NCBI GenBank assembly: GCA_905197435.1
Contig: CAJJYX010000067.1
Location: forward strand, 1-15,250
Direction: 5' to 3'
Length of the DNA stretch: 15,250 bases
From: an uncultured Bacteroides sp.
GTDB lineage: Bacteria > Bacteroidota > Bacteroidia > Bacteroidales > Bacteroidaceae
In this document: in pieces, positions 1-5,946 of the stretch
Numbering within the stretch: position 1 is the first letter of the stretch
How the letters are laid out: each line of letters begins with the position of its first letter
Notes under the pieces: model-generated
Told to the model about the DNA's origin: nothing
Seen by the model: the letters and a program-made list of their open reading frames with translations, nothing else
Databases searched by the model: none
Made by a program: the position numbers and the translations under genes

Positions 1-205
1 AATCGGATCTATGGCAAGGTCTTCATTTCAGAAGCTGAAACTCTTATATATCATGAACTACCTGCTCCAGAACTCGGATGAGGAGCATCCGGTGACCGTC
101 AAGCAGAAGAAAAAGCGTTGGGGATTGGGACTGCAGGCCGGGTATGGGTATCCGGGAGGTTTTTATGTCGGTGGTGGAGTAAGTTATAACTTGGTTATGT
201 GGTAA
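1..205 (+). CDS. 3' end of a phage-type protein (DUF6808-like C-terminus), partial
   Basis: The frame ending at 205 is open to the left edge, so the start lies outside the window or is an internal ATG at 11. The final 30 residues (KKKRWGLGLQAGYGYPGG then FYVGGGVSYNLVMW) are glycine- and aromatic-rich and end in alternating polar/apolar residues, like the C-terminus of small membrane-anchored proteins (DUF6808 type) found near the end of Bacteroides prophage modules. That family name is from memory and is tentative. A second frame starting at base 1 is also open and protein-like up to a TGA at 79-81, so the real gene may switch frame near 77-81 (frameshift or two overlapping genes). It ends just before a hairpin and converges with the minus-strand gene at 262-684. 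Confidence 0.5.
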   Translation, partial: IGSMARSSFQKLKLLYIMNYLLQNSDEEHPVTVKQKKKRWGLGLQAGYGYPGGFYVGGGVSYNLVMW

Positions 206-239
206 ACAAAAATCCCCAGCATGCTCGAATGCCGGGGAT
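205..239 (-). terminator. Rho-independent terminator of the DUF5053 gene
   Basis: Bases 212-222 (ATCCCCAGCAT) pair with 229-239 (ATGCCGGGGAT) with one mismatch and a 6-nt loop. On the minus strand the stem is followed by TTTTTGTTT, giving an intrinsic terminator 22 nt after the minus-strand stop at 262. On the plus strand no T-run follows, so termination of the left-hand gene is less certain although it lies in the right place. Confidence 0.75.
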
Positions 240-261
240 AGGTTGTCATAAGAAACAGCTA

Positions 262-684
262 TTAACTTGTAATAGACAGCGAGCTAATTTTATTTCCGAT
301 TTCCTTCAGAGCCCGGTTGAATGTTACTACTTCTTCACGATTCAAAGTGTAGACCTTACCACGTACCTTATTGCCGTTGATACGCTGGTATAACCATGCC
401 GCACTTTTGCCAAAATAGTTTTTGGCAATGTAGGAAAGGGGAAGAATGTCTGCAACTTCTTTCAGTTGGTCTCTGATTTTCAGTTCATGTTCTATGTGAC
501 CGATGTTTTCCTCTATTTCCCCTAATCCTTCTTCATACCATACTTTAGCTGCCGCCTTGTCCTCGGCGGTCAGTTGATTGGCTTTCAATTCCTCTTCCAA
601 TACATTGAGTTTTTTTCGCTCTTCTGCATCCGAAGAACCCATCAGCGGCTTCATTTCTGCTAAAATATCTTGTACTCTTCTCAT
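262..684 (-). CDS. DUF5053 family protein (140 aa)
   Basis: The C-terminal half (residues about 78-135) carries the signature I recognise from DUF5053 proteins of Bacteroidales: LPLSYIAKNYFGKS, AWLYQRINGN and a final FNRALKEIGNKI helix. The N-terminal 75 residues are highly charged and predicted helical, possibly coiled-coil. Residues about 84-101 (SYIAKNYFGKSAAWLYQR) look like a helix-turn-helix, so DNA binding is possible, but the family has no function that I know of. The gene lies downstream of a 53-residue ORF and shares its promoter and palindromic operator at 936-967. Its own terminator follows at 205-239. The ATG at 684 is preceded by TTATCC with no Shine-Dalgarno, normal for this phylum. 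Family assignment is fairly sure; a regulatory role is inferred only. Confidence 0.8.
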   Translation of the reverse strand: MRRVQDILAEMKPLMGSSDAEERKKLNVLEEELKANQLTAEDKAAAKVWYEEGLGEIEENIGHIEHELKIRDQLKEVADILPLSYIAKNYFGKSAAWLYQRINGNKVRGKVYTLNREEVVTFNRALKEIGNKISSLSITS

Positions 685-699
685 AGGATAATGTTTTTA

Positions 700-721
700 G
701 GATGCCCACTGAGGGGCATCC
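700..721 (-). other. Intergenic hairpin between the two small genes
   Basis: GGATGCCC (700-707) pairs perfectly with GGGCATCC (714-721) around a 6-nt loop, sitting between the stop of the 53-residue ORF (730) and the start of the DUF5053 gene (684). On the minus strand it is followed by TAAAAACATT, not a T-run, so it is a poor terminator there. It may modulate read-through, mRNA stability or access to the DUF5053 start 15 nt downstream. Confidence 0.5.
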
Positions 722-729
722 GGTTGTTT

Positions 730-891
730 TTACTTTTTTCCCTTTAGCAGCTTGCTAAGGTCGTCTAACATCAGATTTATTTGTTTTTCCCTTTCTTCAG
801 GCGTAATACCCAGCAGTGGGGCGATTCTTGTGTAATCGGCAATCTTCTGTTTGACTTTCTCAATTTCTTTTTTTAGTTCTTCATCTGTCAT
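730..891 (-). CDS. Small charged helical protein, 53 aa
   Basis: I read a 53-codon ORF starting MTDEELKKEIEKVKQKI and ending LDDLSKLLKGKK. It is rich in Lys, Glu and Leu with a heptad-like pattern and a central APLLGITPEER turn, so it is probably two helices. It starts about 40 nt below a good TAnnTTTG promoter, has the codon character of its neighbours, and is followed 45 nt later by the DUF5053 gene on the same strand, which supports a real two-gene transcript. There is no membrane segment or cysteine. I do not recognise the family. A regulator or a small phage protein would fit the context, but that is inference. Confidence 0.65.
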   Translation of the reverse strand: MTDEELKKEIEKVKQKIADYTRIAPLLGITPEEREKQINLMLDDLSKLLKGKK

Positions 892-935
892 TACTTGTTT
901 TTTAAGGGTTAATAATCTGTTTTCTTATGACACTA

Positions 936-967
936 CAAATATACATAATAATATTGTTATGTACAAC
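936..967 (-). promoter_or_regulatory. Bacteroides-type promoter for the 53-aa ORF and DUF5053 gene
   Basis: On the minus strand the -7 box TATATTTG (936-943) matches TAnnTTTG and a -33 GTTG lies at 964-967, separated by exactly 20 bp. Transcription would start near 928, leaving a leader of about 35-40 nt before the ATG at 891. Confidence 0.7.
942..963. promoter_or_regulatory. 22-bp palindromic candidate operator inside the promoter
   Basis: The half-site TACATAATAAT (942-952) is matched by ATTGTTATGTA (953-963) with one mismatched pair (949/956), so 10 of 11 pairs fit. It fills essentially the whole spacer between the -33 and -7 boxes. A dimeric repressor bound here would block RNA polymerase. 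The AT-rich setting makes some chance symmetry possible, but the exact overlap with the promoter spacer argues for function. Confidence 0.55.
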
Positions 968-1020
968 TGTTGCATGAATTATTTTTGTTATCACGCGTAT
1001 TTTCTTCCATTATAAAAGAT

Positions 1021-1044
1021 GTAGGACTGTAGGAACGTAGGAGG
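1021..1044. repeat. Three tandem GTAGGANN octamers
   Basis: GTAGGA occurs at 1021, 1029 and 1037 with an exact 8-bp period (GTAGGACT, GTAGGAAC, GTAGGAGG). The third copy forms the left arm of the hairpin at 1037-1062. The array lies just downstream of the integrase stop. It could be a protein-binding array or the residue of a slipped duplication. Confidence 0.6.
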
Positions 1045-1062
1045 CTAATATTGGCCTCCTAC
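1037..1062 (-). terminator. Hairpin downstream of the integrase gene
   Basis: GTAGGAGGC (1037-1045) pairs perfectly with GCCTCCTAC (1054-1062) around an 8-nt loop, 12 nt past the integrase stop. The stem is strong, but the minus-strand sequence after it (GTTCCTACAG) is not U-rich, so it is a transcript-end or processing hairpin rather than a canonical intrinsic terminator. Confidence 0.45.
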
Positions 1063-1074
1063 ATTATTAATTAT

Positions 1075-2283
1075 CTACATATCGGGGAAGTCTTCTCGTA
1101 TCAGGGAGCTTTGGACTCCGAATCTTTTTTGCAAATACCTCTCTGTCGTAGCAATCGATTTATGCCTGAAGTGCTTCTGGATTTCCCATGTATTGACCCC
1201 TGCATTGACCAGCTTTACTCCACCGGTATGTTTGAAACTGTAAAGCTTATATCTTTTGCTCAATCCGAGTTTATCCCTGATCCTATCAAATCTATATCTG
1301 AAAGTGTTTTTCCCAAGCCTATATTTTCCTGGCAGGCCGTCTCGGGAGAATAGATACCAGTCTTCCGGGTAGTTACCTATCTTTAATAGGTCATCAAGAA
1401 CTTCATAAAGCTGTCTTGGCATATTGACTGTTTCTGTCAGTCCGTTCTTGCTGATATCCTGGCGAACAGTAATGGATGCAGTTTCCAGGTTGATGTCACG
1501 TATCTGCAGGTACAGGCATTCTTTCGGACGAATTGCGCAATAGTATTCAAGCTGGCACAACAGCAGCAGTTGCGGATCGTGTTCTTTCATATAGTCAGTC
1601 AGTATATTCCGGATCTTGTCCGGAATCGGGCTTGCCGCTTCATCCCTTTTCTCGCCAAGCTTTGGTATGTTGGTTACCGGATTGGCCACAACAAGTCTTT
1701 TGCGCAGCAGGTAGTCGAAAAAAGTATGCAATAGCTGCTTGTATTTCAGAATTGTCCTGCGGCTGACATGTCCGGTCTCTACTATGTTATAAAAGAACCT
1801 GTGTATATGCTCTTCTGAAATCGCACGCACGTTTTTGTTTGCCAGGCAGCCCGCTTCCACCCATTCGCAGAAGATCCGCAATTTGGAGCGGTAGGTTTGA
1901 TAGGAGGAATGCGCAAGTTCGGCTTTTTTCAACTGGAGAAATTCCGAGATGTATACTCTGATGCCGACGGCCCCCTTGCTGGCATTTCCCCATCTGTTGG
2001 CCAACGCTTGATACATAAGTTCATCTTGATAGGTCACCTGGTTCTTAGTGAATGGGTCTTCTCCACTGTTGAGTTTGTTTTTGATTGTAGATATCACGTT
2101 CTCGGCATGGGCGCGTCTGGCACTTTCCGTTGCCAGTTCCGCAAAGCCTTCATAATGCCGGAACCGCTTCAACTCCCCAGTCTGTGGGTCTCTCAAGGCA
2201 TATTCCACATACCATTTCTTTGTTAGATCTCCGCCACAATCTTTTAACTTGGGCAGAATCAATACTGATTTCTTTCTTGCCAT
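1075..2283 (-). CDS. Tyrosine recombinase / integrase (402 aa)
   Basis: This protein would catalyse integration and excision of the element at tRNA-Pro. Residues about 1-95 form an arm-binding-like N-terminus, about 105-200 the SAM-like core-binding domain, and about 220-390 the catalytic domain. The first catalytic Arg is R252 in CAIRPKE, the beta-turn Lys is probably K279, the late His is H374 in HFRHKS, and the nucleophile is Y383 in TTERYL. The usual HxxRH box is instead Y348-x-x-K351-H352 (YSFKHTGG), so both the His and the second Arg positions are substituted; I believe similar variants occur in other Bacteroidetes integrases. The ATG at 2283 is the first in frame and gives a full-length protein. 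It is transcribed away from the tRNA, with candidate arm-type repeats upstream at 2329-2359. Identification is secure; the element type is not. Confidence 0.93.
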   Translation of the reverse strand: MARKKSVLILPKLKDCGGDLTKKWYVEYALRDPQTGELKRFRHYEGFAELATESARRAHAENVISTIKNKLNSGEDPFTKNQVTYQDELMYQALANRWGNASKGAVGIRVYISEFLQLKKAELAHSSYQTYRSKLRIFCEWVEAGCLANKNVRAISEEHIHRFFYNIVETGHVSRRTILKYKQLLHTFFDYLLRKRLVVANPVTNIPKLGEKRDEAASPIPDKIRNILTDYMKEHDPQLLLLCQLEYYCAIRPKECLYLQIRDINLETASITVRQDISKNGLTETVNMPRQLYEVLDDLLKIGNYPEDWYLFSRDGLPGKYRLGKNTFRYRFDRIRDKLGLSKRYKLYSFKHTGGVKLVNAGVNTWEIQKHFRHKSIATTERYLQKRFGVQSSLIREDFPDM

Positions 2284-2328
2284 TGTTACTGTTTTTTTGA
2301 GTGTTAAGGGTGACGATTTACTAACTCA

Positions 2329-2359
2329 ATAGACAGTTAAATAGACAGTAATATACAGT
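2329..2359. repeat. Tandem ATAGACAGT repeats, candidate integrase arm sites or operator
   Basis: ATAGACAGT occurs at 2329-2337 and 2341-2349 (12-bp period), followed by the variant ATATACAGT at 2351-2359. A related inverted TTACTGT lies at 2286-2292 over the integrase leader. The cluster lies between the integrase start and the tRNA-Pro 3' end, where arm-type integrase sites or an integrase-gene operator would be expected. Confidence 0.5.
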
Positions 2360-2382
2360 TATTCTTGTTGGACGCTTCCATA

Positions 2383-2418
2383 TACAAAAATAAGTTACTG
2401 AAAATCAGCAACTTATTT
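2383..2418 (-). terminator. Rho-independent terminator of tRNA-Pro
   Basis: AAATAAGTT (2388-2396) pairs with AACTTATTT (2410-2418); after one mismatch CTGA (2398-2401) pairs with TCAG (2405-2408) around an AAA loop. On the minus strand the stem runs into TTTTTGT, right after the 3' end of the tRNA. If the element junction lies in the tRNA, this terminator belongs to the element and replaces the original one. Confidence 0.75.
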
Positions 2419-2425
2419 AATCAAG

Positions 2426-2500
2426 TCGGGGTAGCGGGATTCGAACCCACGACCCCCTGCTCCCAAAGCAGGTGCGCTAACCGGACTGCGCTACACCCCG
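2426..2500 (-). tRNA. tRNA-Pro (anticodon TGG)
   Basis: The reverse complement starts CGGGGTGTAGCGCAGTCCGG and folds as a full cloverleaf. The acceptor stem is CGGGGTG/TACCCCG with one G-U. The anticodon arm is CCTGC-TTTGGGA-GCAGG, giving anticodon TGG. The T arm is GTGGG-TTCGAAT-CCCGC. The discriminator base is A and CCA is not encoded. The mature part is 75 nt. Its 3' end faces the integrase, consistent with use as an attachment site that the insertion regenerated intact. Confidence 0.97.
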
Positions 2501-2526
2501 AATGCTTTACTCCTGAAAAGCGAGTG

Positions 2527-2558
2527 CAAAGGTAAAAACAATTCTGATACCAACCAAA
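2527..2558 (-). promoter_or_regulatory. Promoter of tRNA-Pro
   Basis: On the minus strand the -33 TTTG (2555-2558) and -7 TACCTTTG (2527-2534) are separated by exactly 20 bp, a full match to the Bacteroides consensus. Transcription would begin about 20 nt before the mature tRNA 5' end at 2500. The promoter lies in the gap after the trmN6 stop at 2587. Confidence 0.75.
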
Positions 2559-2586
2559 TATTTCGGAAGGTTTTATGCAATTAAAA

Positions 2587-3294
2587 TTACATTTTCAGAT
2601 AGAAATCCTTTGTCAAAGCTATATATTCAGGGGTAAACTCATTGTGATTCACCTCAATACAAAGTTTCTCTTCTCTACACTCTTTTGCTCCAAAGCCAAA
2701 GGCCAGCAGTACCCGACGGCATGGTTTTCCGGGTTTGGTGAAAACTTGTACGCGGTGTGACGGGAAAAGTTTATGATTCCATGCAGCATCAACGACCGTT
2801 TTTTCTGCTTCCGCCGGAATAATGATGCTCACGGCTCCTTGCTCTTCGAGCAGAGACGCCGAACGGCGGAACAGCAAGTCGTAATTTAAATTTCCCGTAT
2901 GCCGTGCCGTACACCTTTGTTCATCAGGACATTTCAGTGCATCAATAAAATAAGGCGGATTGGAAACAATGAGGTCAAATCTGTTTTCCGGATGATAATC
3001 TCGGAAATCATGACACACGACTTCTATCCTATCAGCCCACGGAGAGTGGGACACATTTTCTGCAGCTTGCCCGGCCGCAGCCGCATCTATCTCTATTGCG
3101 GTAATCCGGGCATGCCGGTTTCTTTGTGCTAACTGCAAGGCTATTAATCCTGTACCGGTTCCTACATCCAGTATACGTTCAGCTCCTTCTGCCGGTGCCC
3201 ATGCTCCAAGAAGTACACCGTCCGTGCCTACCTTCATGGCGCATTTATCATGAAATATGGTAAATTGTTTGAACTTAAATGACGAATTTGACAT
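2587..3294 (-). CDS. trmN6: tRNA1(Val) (adenine(37)-N6)-methyltransferase TrmN6/YfiC
   Basis: This is an S-adenosylmethionine-dependent enzyme predicted to methylate N6 of adenine-37 in tRNA-Val, acting in the cytoplasm. At 235 aa it has the usual family length. The N-terminus shows FKFKQFTI and KVGTDGVLLGAW, both typical of YfiC. The SAM-binding loop is DVGTGTG (43-49), the acidic ribose-binding end of strand 2 is IEID (67-70), and the N6-adenine catalytic motif NPPYF is at 112-116, followed by the YfiC-like ARHTGNLNYDLL. It is monocistronic, divergent from lon, with a plausible promoter at 3317-3350. The tRNA-Pro promoter follows directly and no clear terminator lies between them. The alternative is another N6-adenine methyltransferase, but the N-terminal motifs make TrmN6 likely. 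Confidence 0.9.
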   Translation of the reverse strand: MSNSSFKFKQFTIFHDKCAMKVGTDGVLLGAWAPAEGAERILDVGTGTGLIALQLAQRNRHARITAIEIDAAAAGQAAENVSHSPWADRIEVVCHDFRDYHPENRFDLIVSNPPYFIDALKCPDEQRCTARHTGNLNYDLLFRRSASLLEEQGAVSIIIPAEAEKTVVDAAWNHKLFPSHRVQVFTKPGKPCRRVLLAFGFGAKECREEKLCIEVNHNEFTPEYIALTKDFYLKM

Positions 3295-3316
3295 GTTTAT
3301 CTTCTTTAAATGGGCT

Positions 3317-3350
3317 CAAAAATAATCAAAGCCTGCATATTTGTCACAAA
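3317..3350 (-). promoter_or_regulatory. Putative promoter of trmN6
   Basis: The -7 box TATTTTTG (3317-3324) and a -33 TTTG at 3347-3350 (22-bp spacing; TTGT at 3346-3349 gives 21) lie upstream of the ATG at 3294 on the minus strand. The spacing is slightly long. Confidence 0.5.
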
Positions 3351-3409
3351 ATTGGCACTGTTTTTGTCTTTTTAAAGGATGAAGAACATCTATTTATGAA
3401 GAAATAGCT

Positions 3410-3417
3410 TAACTTTG
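3410..3417 (+). promoter_or_regulatory. -7 box of the lon-tgt-lptG operon
   Basis: TAACTTTG matches TAnnTTTG and lies 48 nt before the lon ATG. No good TTTG was seen at -33 (CATC at 3387-3390), so the promoter may be weak or need an activator or alternative sigma factor. Confidence 0.5.
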
Positions 3418-3437
3418 CAGGCGCTTTATTGGCCTGC
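3417..3437. promoter_or_regulatory. Dyad over the predicted lon transcription start
   Basis: GCAGGC (3417-3422) and GCCTGC (3432-3437) form a perfect 6-bp dyad with a 9-nt spacer, starting at the last base of the -7 box and covering the expected start site near 3424. It could be an operator for a heat- or stress-responsive repressor, or a 5'-end hairpin in the lon mRNA. Confidence 0.4.
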
Positions 3438-3465
3438 CAATATGACATAAACTAAAAAGAAAGAA

Positions 3466-5946
3466 ATGAAGAAAAGAAATTACCTGAGTGATGTCGAAGA
3501 TAGAAACGGAAACGCTTTCTCTGTAATTGCTGATTTTGAGGGGAATGAGGAACAATTGATGGACATTGAGGTAGAAGAGATATTACCGATATTGCCTCTC
3601 CGAAATATGGTATTGTTCCCCGGGGTGTTTATGCCGGTATCTGTTGGAAGAAAGTCTTCCCTCAAATTGGTGCGTGAAGCAGAAAAGAAAAATTCTTATA
3701 TAGCTGTTGTATGCCAGAAAGTAGCTGAAACAGAAACCCCTCTGCTTGAGGATTTGCATACCATCGGTACTGTTGCCAAGATAGTGCGCGTGCTTGAAAT
3801 GCCGGACCAGACGACTACCGTCATCCTGCAAGGCTCCAAGCGCATGGAGCTGAAGGAAATTACGGATACGACTCCTTACCTGAAGGGACGGATAGCTACA
3901 CTGAATGAAGAACTTCCGGACAAGAACGACAAGGAATTCCATGCATTGGTGGAGGCGTGCAAGGACTTGACTGTACGCTACATCAAATCATCCGATATGT
4001 TCCCGCAGGATTCGGCTTTTGCCATCAAGAACATTACCAACCCGATGTTTTTGGTAGATTTTATCTGTACGAACCTGCCGTTAAAGAAAGATGAAAAGAT
4101 AGAATTGCTCTGCATAGACTCTTTACGGGCGCGTACTTACCGCCTGCTCGAGATTCTGAACCGTGAAGTCCAGCTTGCCGAAATCAAAGAGTCTATCCAA
4201 ATGCGTGCACGTGAGGATATAGACCAGCAGCAACGTGAGTATTTCCTGCAACAGCAGATTAAAACCATTCAAGACGAACTGGGTGGTGGCGGTCAGGAGC
4301 AGGAGATAGAGGAAATGCGCAAAAAAGCAGAGACCATCAAATGGAATGAGGAGGTGAAAGCCACTTTCCTGAAAGAGGTGGATAAGTTGGAACGTACCCA
4401 TCCCCAGTCTCCCGACTACAGTGTGCAACTGAACTACCTGCAGACAATGCTCAGCCTGCCGTGGGGCATTTACACTACGGATAACCTGAACCTTGCCAAT
4501 GCGGAAAAGACACTGAACAAGGACCATTATGGTTTGGAAAAAGTGAAGGAACGCATTTTGGAACATCTCGCCGTATTGAAGCTGAAGGGTGATATGAAAT
4601 CTCCCATCATCTGCCTGTATGGCCCTCCGGGTGTGGGGAAAACCTCTTTGGGGCGTTCCATCGCGGCTGCCTTGAAGCGTAAGTATATCCGTATGTCTTT
4701 GGGAGGCGTGCATGATGAAGCAGAGATTCGCGGTCACCGCAAGACGTATATAGGTGCCATGCCGGGACGGATTATCAAGAATCTGATAAAGGCAGGCTCT
4801 TCCAATCCGGTATTTATCTTGGATGAAATAGACAAGGTAAGCGCCGACCGCCAGGGAGACCCCTCCTCTGCCCTTCTCGAAGTGCTCGACCCGGAACAGA
4901 ACACTGCATTCCATGACAACTTCCTGGATGTGGACTATGATTTGTCCAAAGTGATGTTCATCGCTACGGCCAATAACCTGAATACCATACCCGGACCGTT
5001 ATTGGACCGCATGGAGCTGATTGAAGTAAGCGGCTATATCACGGAAGAAAAAATTGAGATTGCCCGCCGCCACCTGGTTCCGAAGGAGCTGGAAGCAAAC
5101 GGTATGAAAAAGAATGATATCAAGATTCCGAAGAACACGCTGGAGGCCATCATCGAGAATTATACCCGTGAGAGCGGTGTGCGTGAGCTGGAAAAGAAAA
5201 TCGGAAAGATACTCCGTAAATCGGCACGTCAATATGCAACGGACGGTTATTTTGCAAAGACCGAAATAAAGCCGGGGGATTTGTACGAATTCCTGGGGAC
5301 ACCCGAATATACCCGTGACAAATATCAGGGCAATGAGTACGCAGGTGTGGTTACCGGTCTGGCATGGACCGCCGTAGGTGGCGAAATACTCTTCGTGGAA
5401 ACCAGCCTGAGCCGTGGAAAGGGCGGACGTCTGACGTTGACCGGCAACCTGGGGGATGTAATGAAAGAGTCGGCCATGCTGGCACTGGAATACATCAAGG
5501 CGCATGCCTCCCTGCTGAATCTTGACGAAGAGATTTTCGACAACTGGAACATCCATATCCATGTGCCCGAAGGCGCCATTCCGAAAGACGGTCCTTCTGC
5601 CGGCATCACGATGGCCACGTCCCTCGCTTCGGCCCTCACCCAAAAGAAAGTGAAGGCTAATCTTGCCATGACGGGAGAGATAACACTCCGCGGCAAAGTG
5701 CTTCCGGTAGGAGGCATAAAGGAGAAGATACTGGCTGCCAAACGCGCCGGAATCAAGGAGATTATCTTGAGTGACGAGAATCGCAAGAATATAGAAGAGA
5801 TACAGGACATATATCTGAAAGGACTGACTTTCCATTATGTAAAAGATGTAAAGGAGGTGTTTGCCATTGCGCTGACTGATGAAAAAGTAGCCGATGCCAT
5901 CGACTTGTCCGTAAAGAAAGAAAAGACTGAAAAGAAAGAAGAATGA
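3466..5946 (+). CDS. lon: ATP-dependent protease Lon
   Basis: Lon is a hexameric cytosolic AAA+ serine protease that unfolds and degrades misfolded and regulatory proteins. The 826 residues show the full order: N-terminal substrate-binding LON domain (about 38-235, starting [15 protein letters not shown]), a coiled-coil linker (about 240-320), AAA+ module with Walker A GPPGVGKT (386-393) and Walker B VFILDEID (449-456), and the C-terminal protease domain (about 620-805). The catalytic serine is S711 in [10 protein letters not shown] and the paired lysine is K754, 43 residues on as in E. coli Lon. After the fold ends, a charged tail ([10 protein letters not shown]) runs to the stop. The ATG at 3466 follows an A-rich leader and gives a protein of normal length. 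Its TGA overlaps the tgt ATG (ATGA), so translation is probably coupled. Confidence 0.98.
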   Translation: MKKRNYLSDVEDRNGNAFSVIADFEGNEEQLMDIEVEEILPILPLRNMVLFPGVFMPVSVGRKSSLKLVREAEKKNSYIAVVCQKVAETETPLLEDLHTIGTVAKIVRVLEMPDQTTTVILQGSKRMELKEITDTTPYLKGRIATLNEELPDKNDKEFHALVEACKDLTVRYIKSSDMFPQDSAFAIKNITNPMFLVDFICTNLPLKKDEKIELLCIDSLRARTYRLLEILNREVQLAEIKESIQMRAREDIDQQQREYFLQQQIKTIQDELGGGGQEQEIEEMRKKAETIKWNEEVKATFLKEVDKLERTHPQSPDYSVQLNYLQTMLSLPWGIYTTDNLNLANAEKTLNKDHYGLEKVKERILEHLAVLKLKGDMKSPIICLYGPPGVGKTSLGRSIAAALKRKYIRMSLGGVHDEAEIRGHRKTYIGAMPGRIIKNLIKAGSSNPVFILDEIDKVSADRQGDPSSALLEVLDPEQNTAFHDNFLDVDYDLSKVMFIATANNLNTIPGPLLDRMELIEVSGYITEEKIEIARRHLVPKELEANGMKKNDIKIPKNTLEAIIENYTRESGVRELEKKIGKILRKSARQYATDGYFAKTEIKPGDLYEFLGTPEYTRDKYQGNEYAGVVTGLAWTAVGGEILFVETSLSRGKGGRLTLTGNLGDVMKESAMLALEYIKAHASLLNLDEEIFDNWNIHIHVPEGAIPKDGPSAGITMATSLASALTQKKVKANLAMTGEITLRGKVLPVGGIKEKILAAKRAGIKEIILSDENRKNIEEIQDIYLKGLTFHYVKDVKEVFAIALTDEKVADAIDLSVKKEKTEKKEE

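Larger units (their letters stand above)
1..2426. mobile_element. Terminal part of an integrated element (prophage-like) next to tRNA-Pro
   Basis: A tyrosine recombinase gene lies 142 bp from the 3' end of a tRNA-Pro gene, and everything to its left is small accessory genes: a DUF5053-family protein, a 53-residue ORF and the tail of a protein resembling Bacteroides prophage proteins. To the right of the tRNA the content switches at once to housekeeping genes. Tyrosine recombinases commonly use the 3' half of a tRNA gene as attB, so the right attachment site is inferred to overlap about 2426-2470. The second copy of the core should lie left of the window. No duplicate of the tRNA 3' end was seen inside the window, so the exact boundary is an inference. 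Whether it is a phage or another integrative element cannot be decided from this end. Confidence 0.65.

Noticed and set aside
199..393. 64-codon plus-strand frame after the left-edge gene
   Set aside because: It runs through the terminator hairpin and antisense to the conserved C-terminal part of the DUF5053 gene.
1051..1353. 100-codon plus-strand frame opposite the integrase 3' end
   Set aside because: It begins inside the hairpin loop and overlaps the catalytic tyrosine region of the integrase; no domain is visible.
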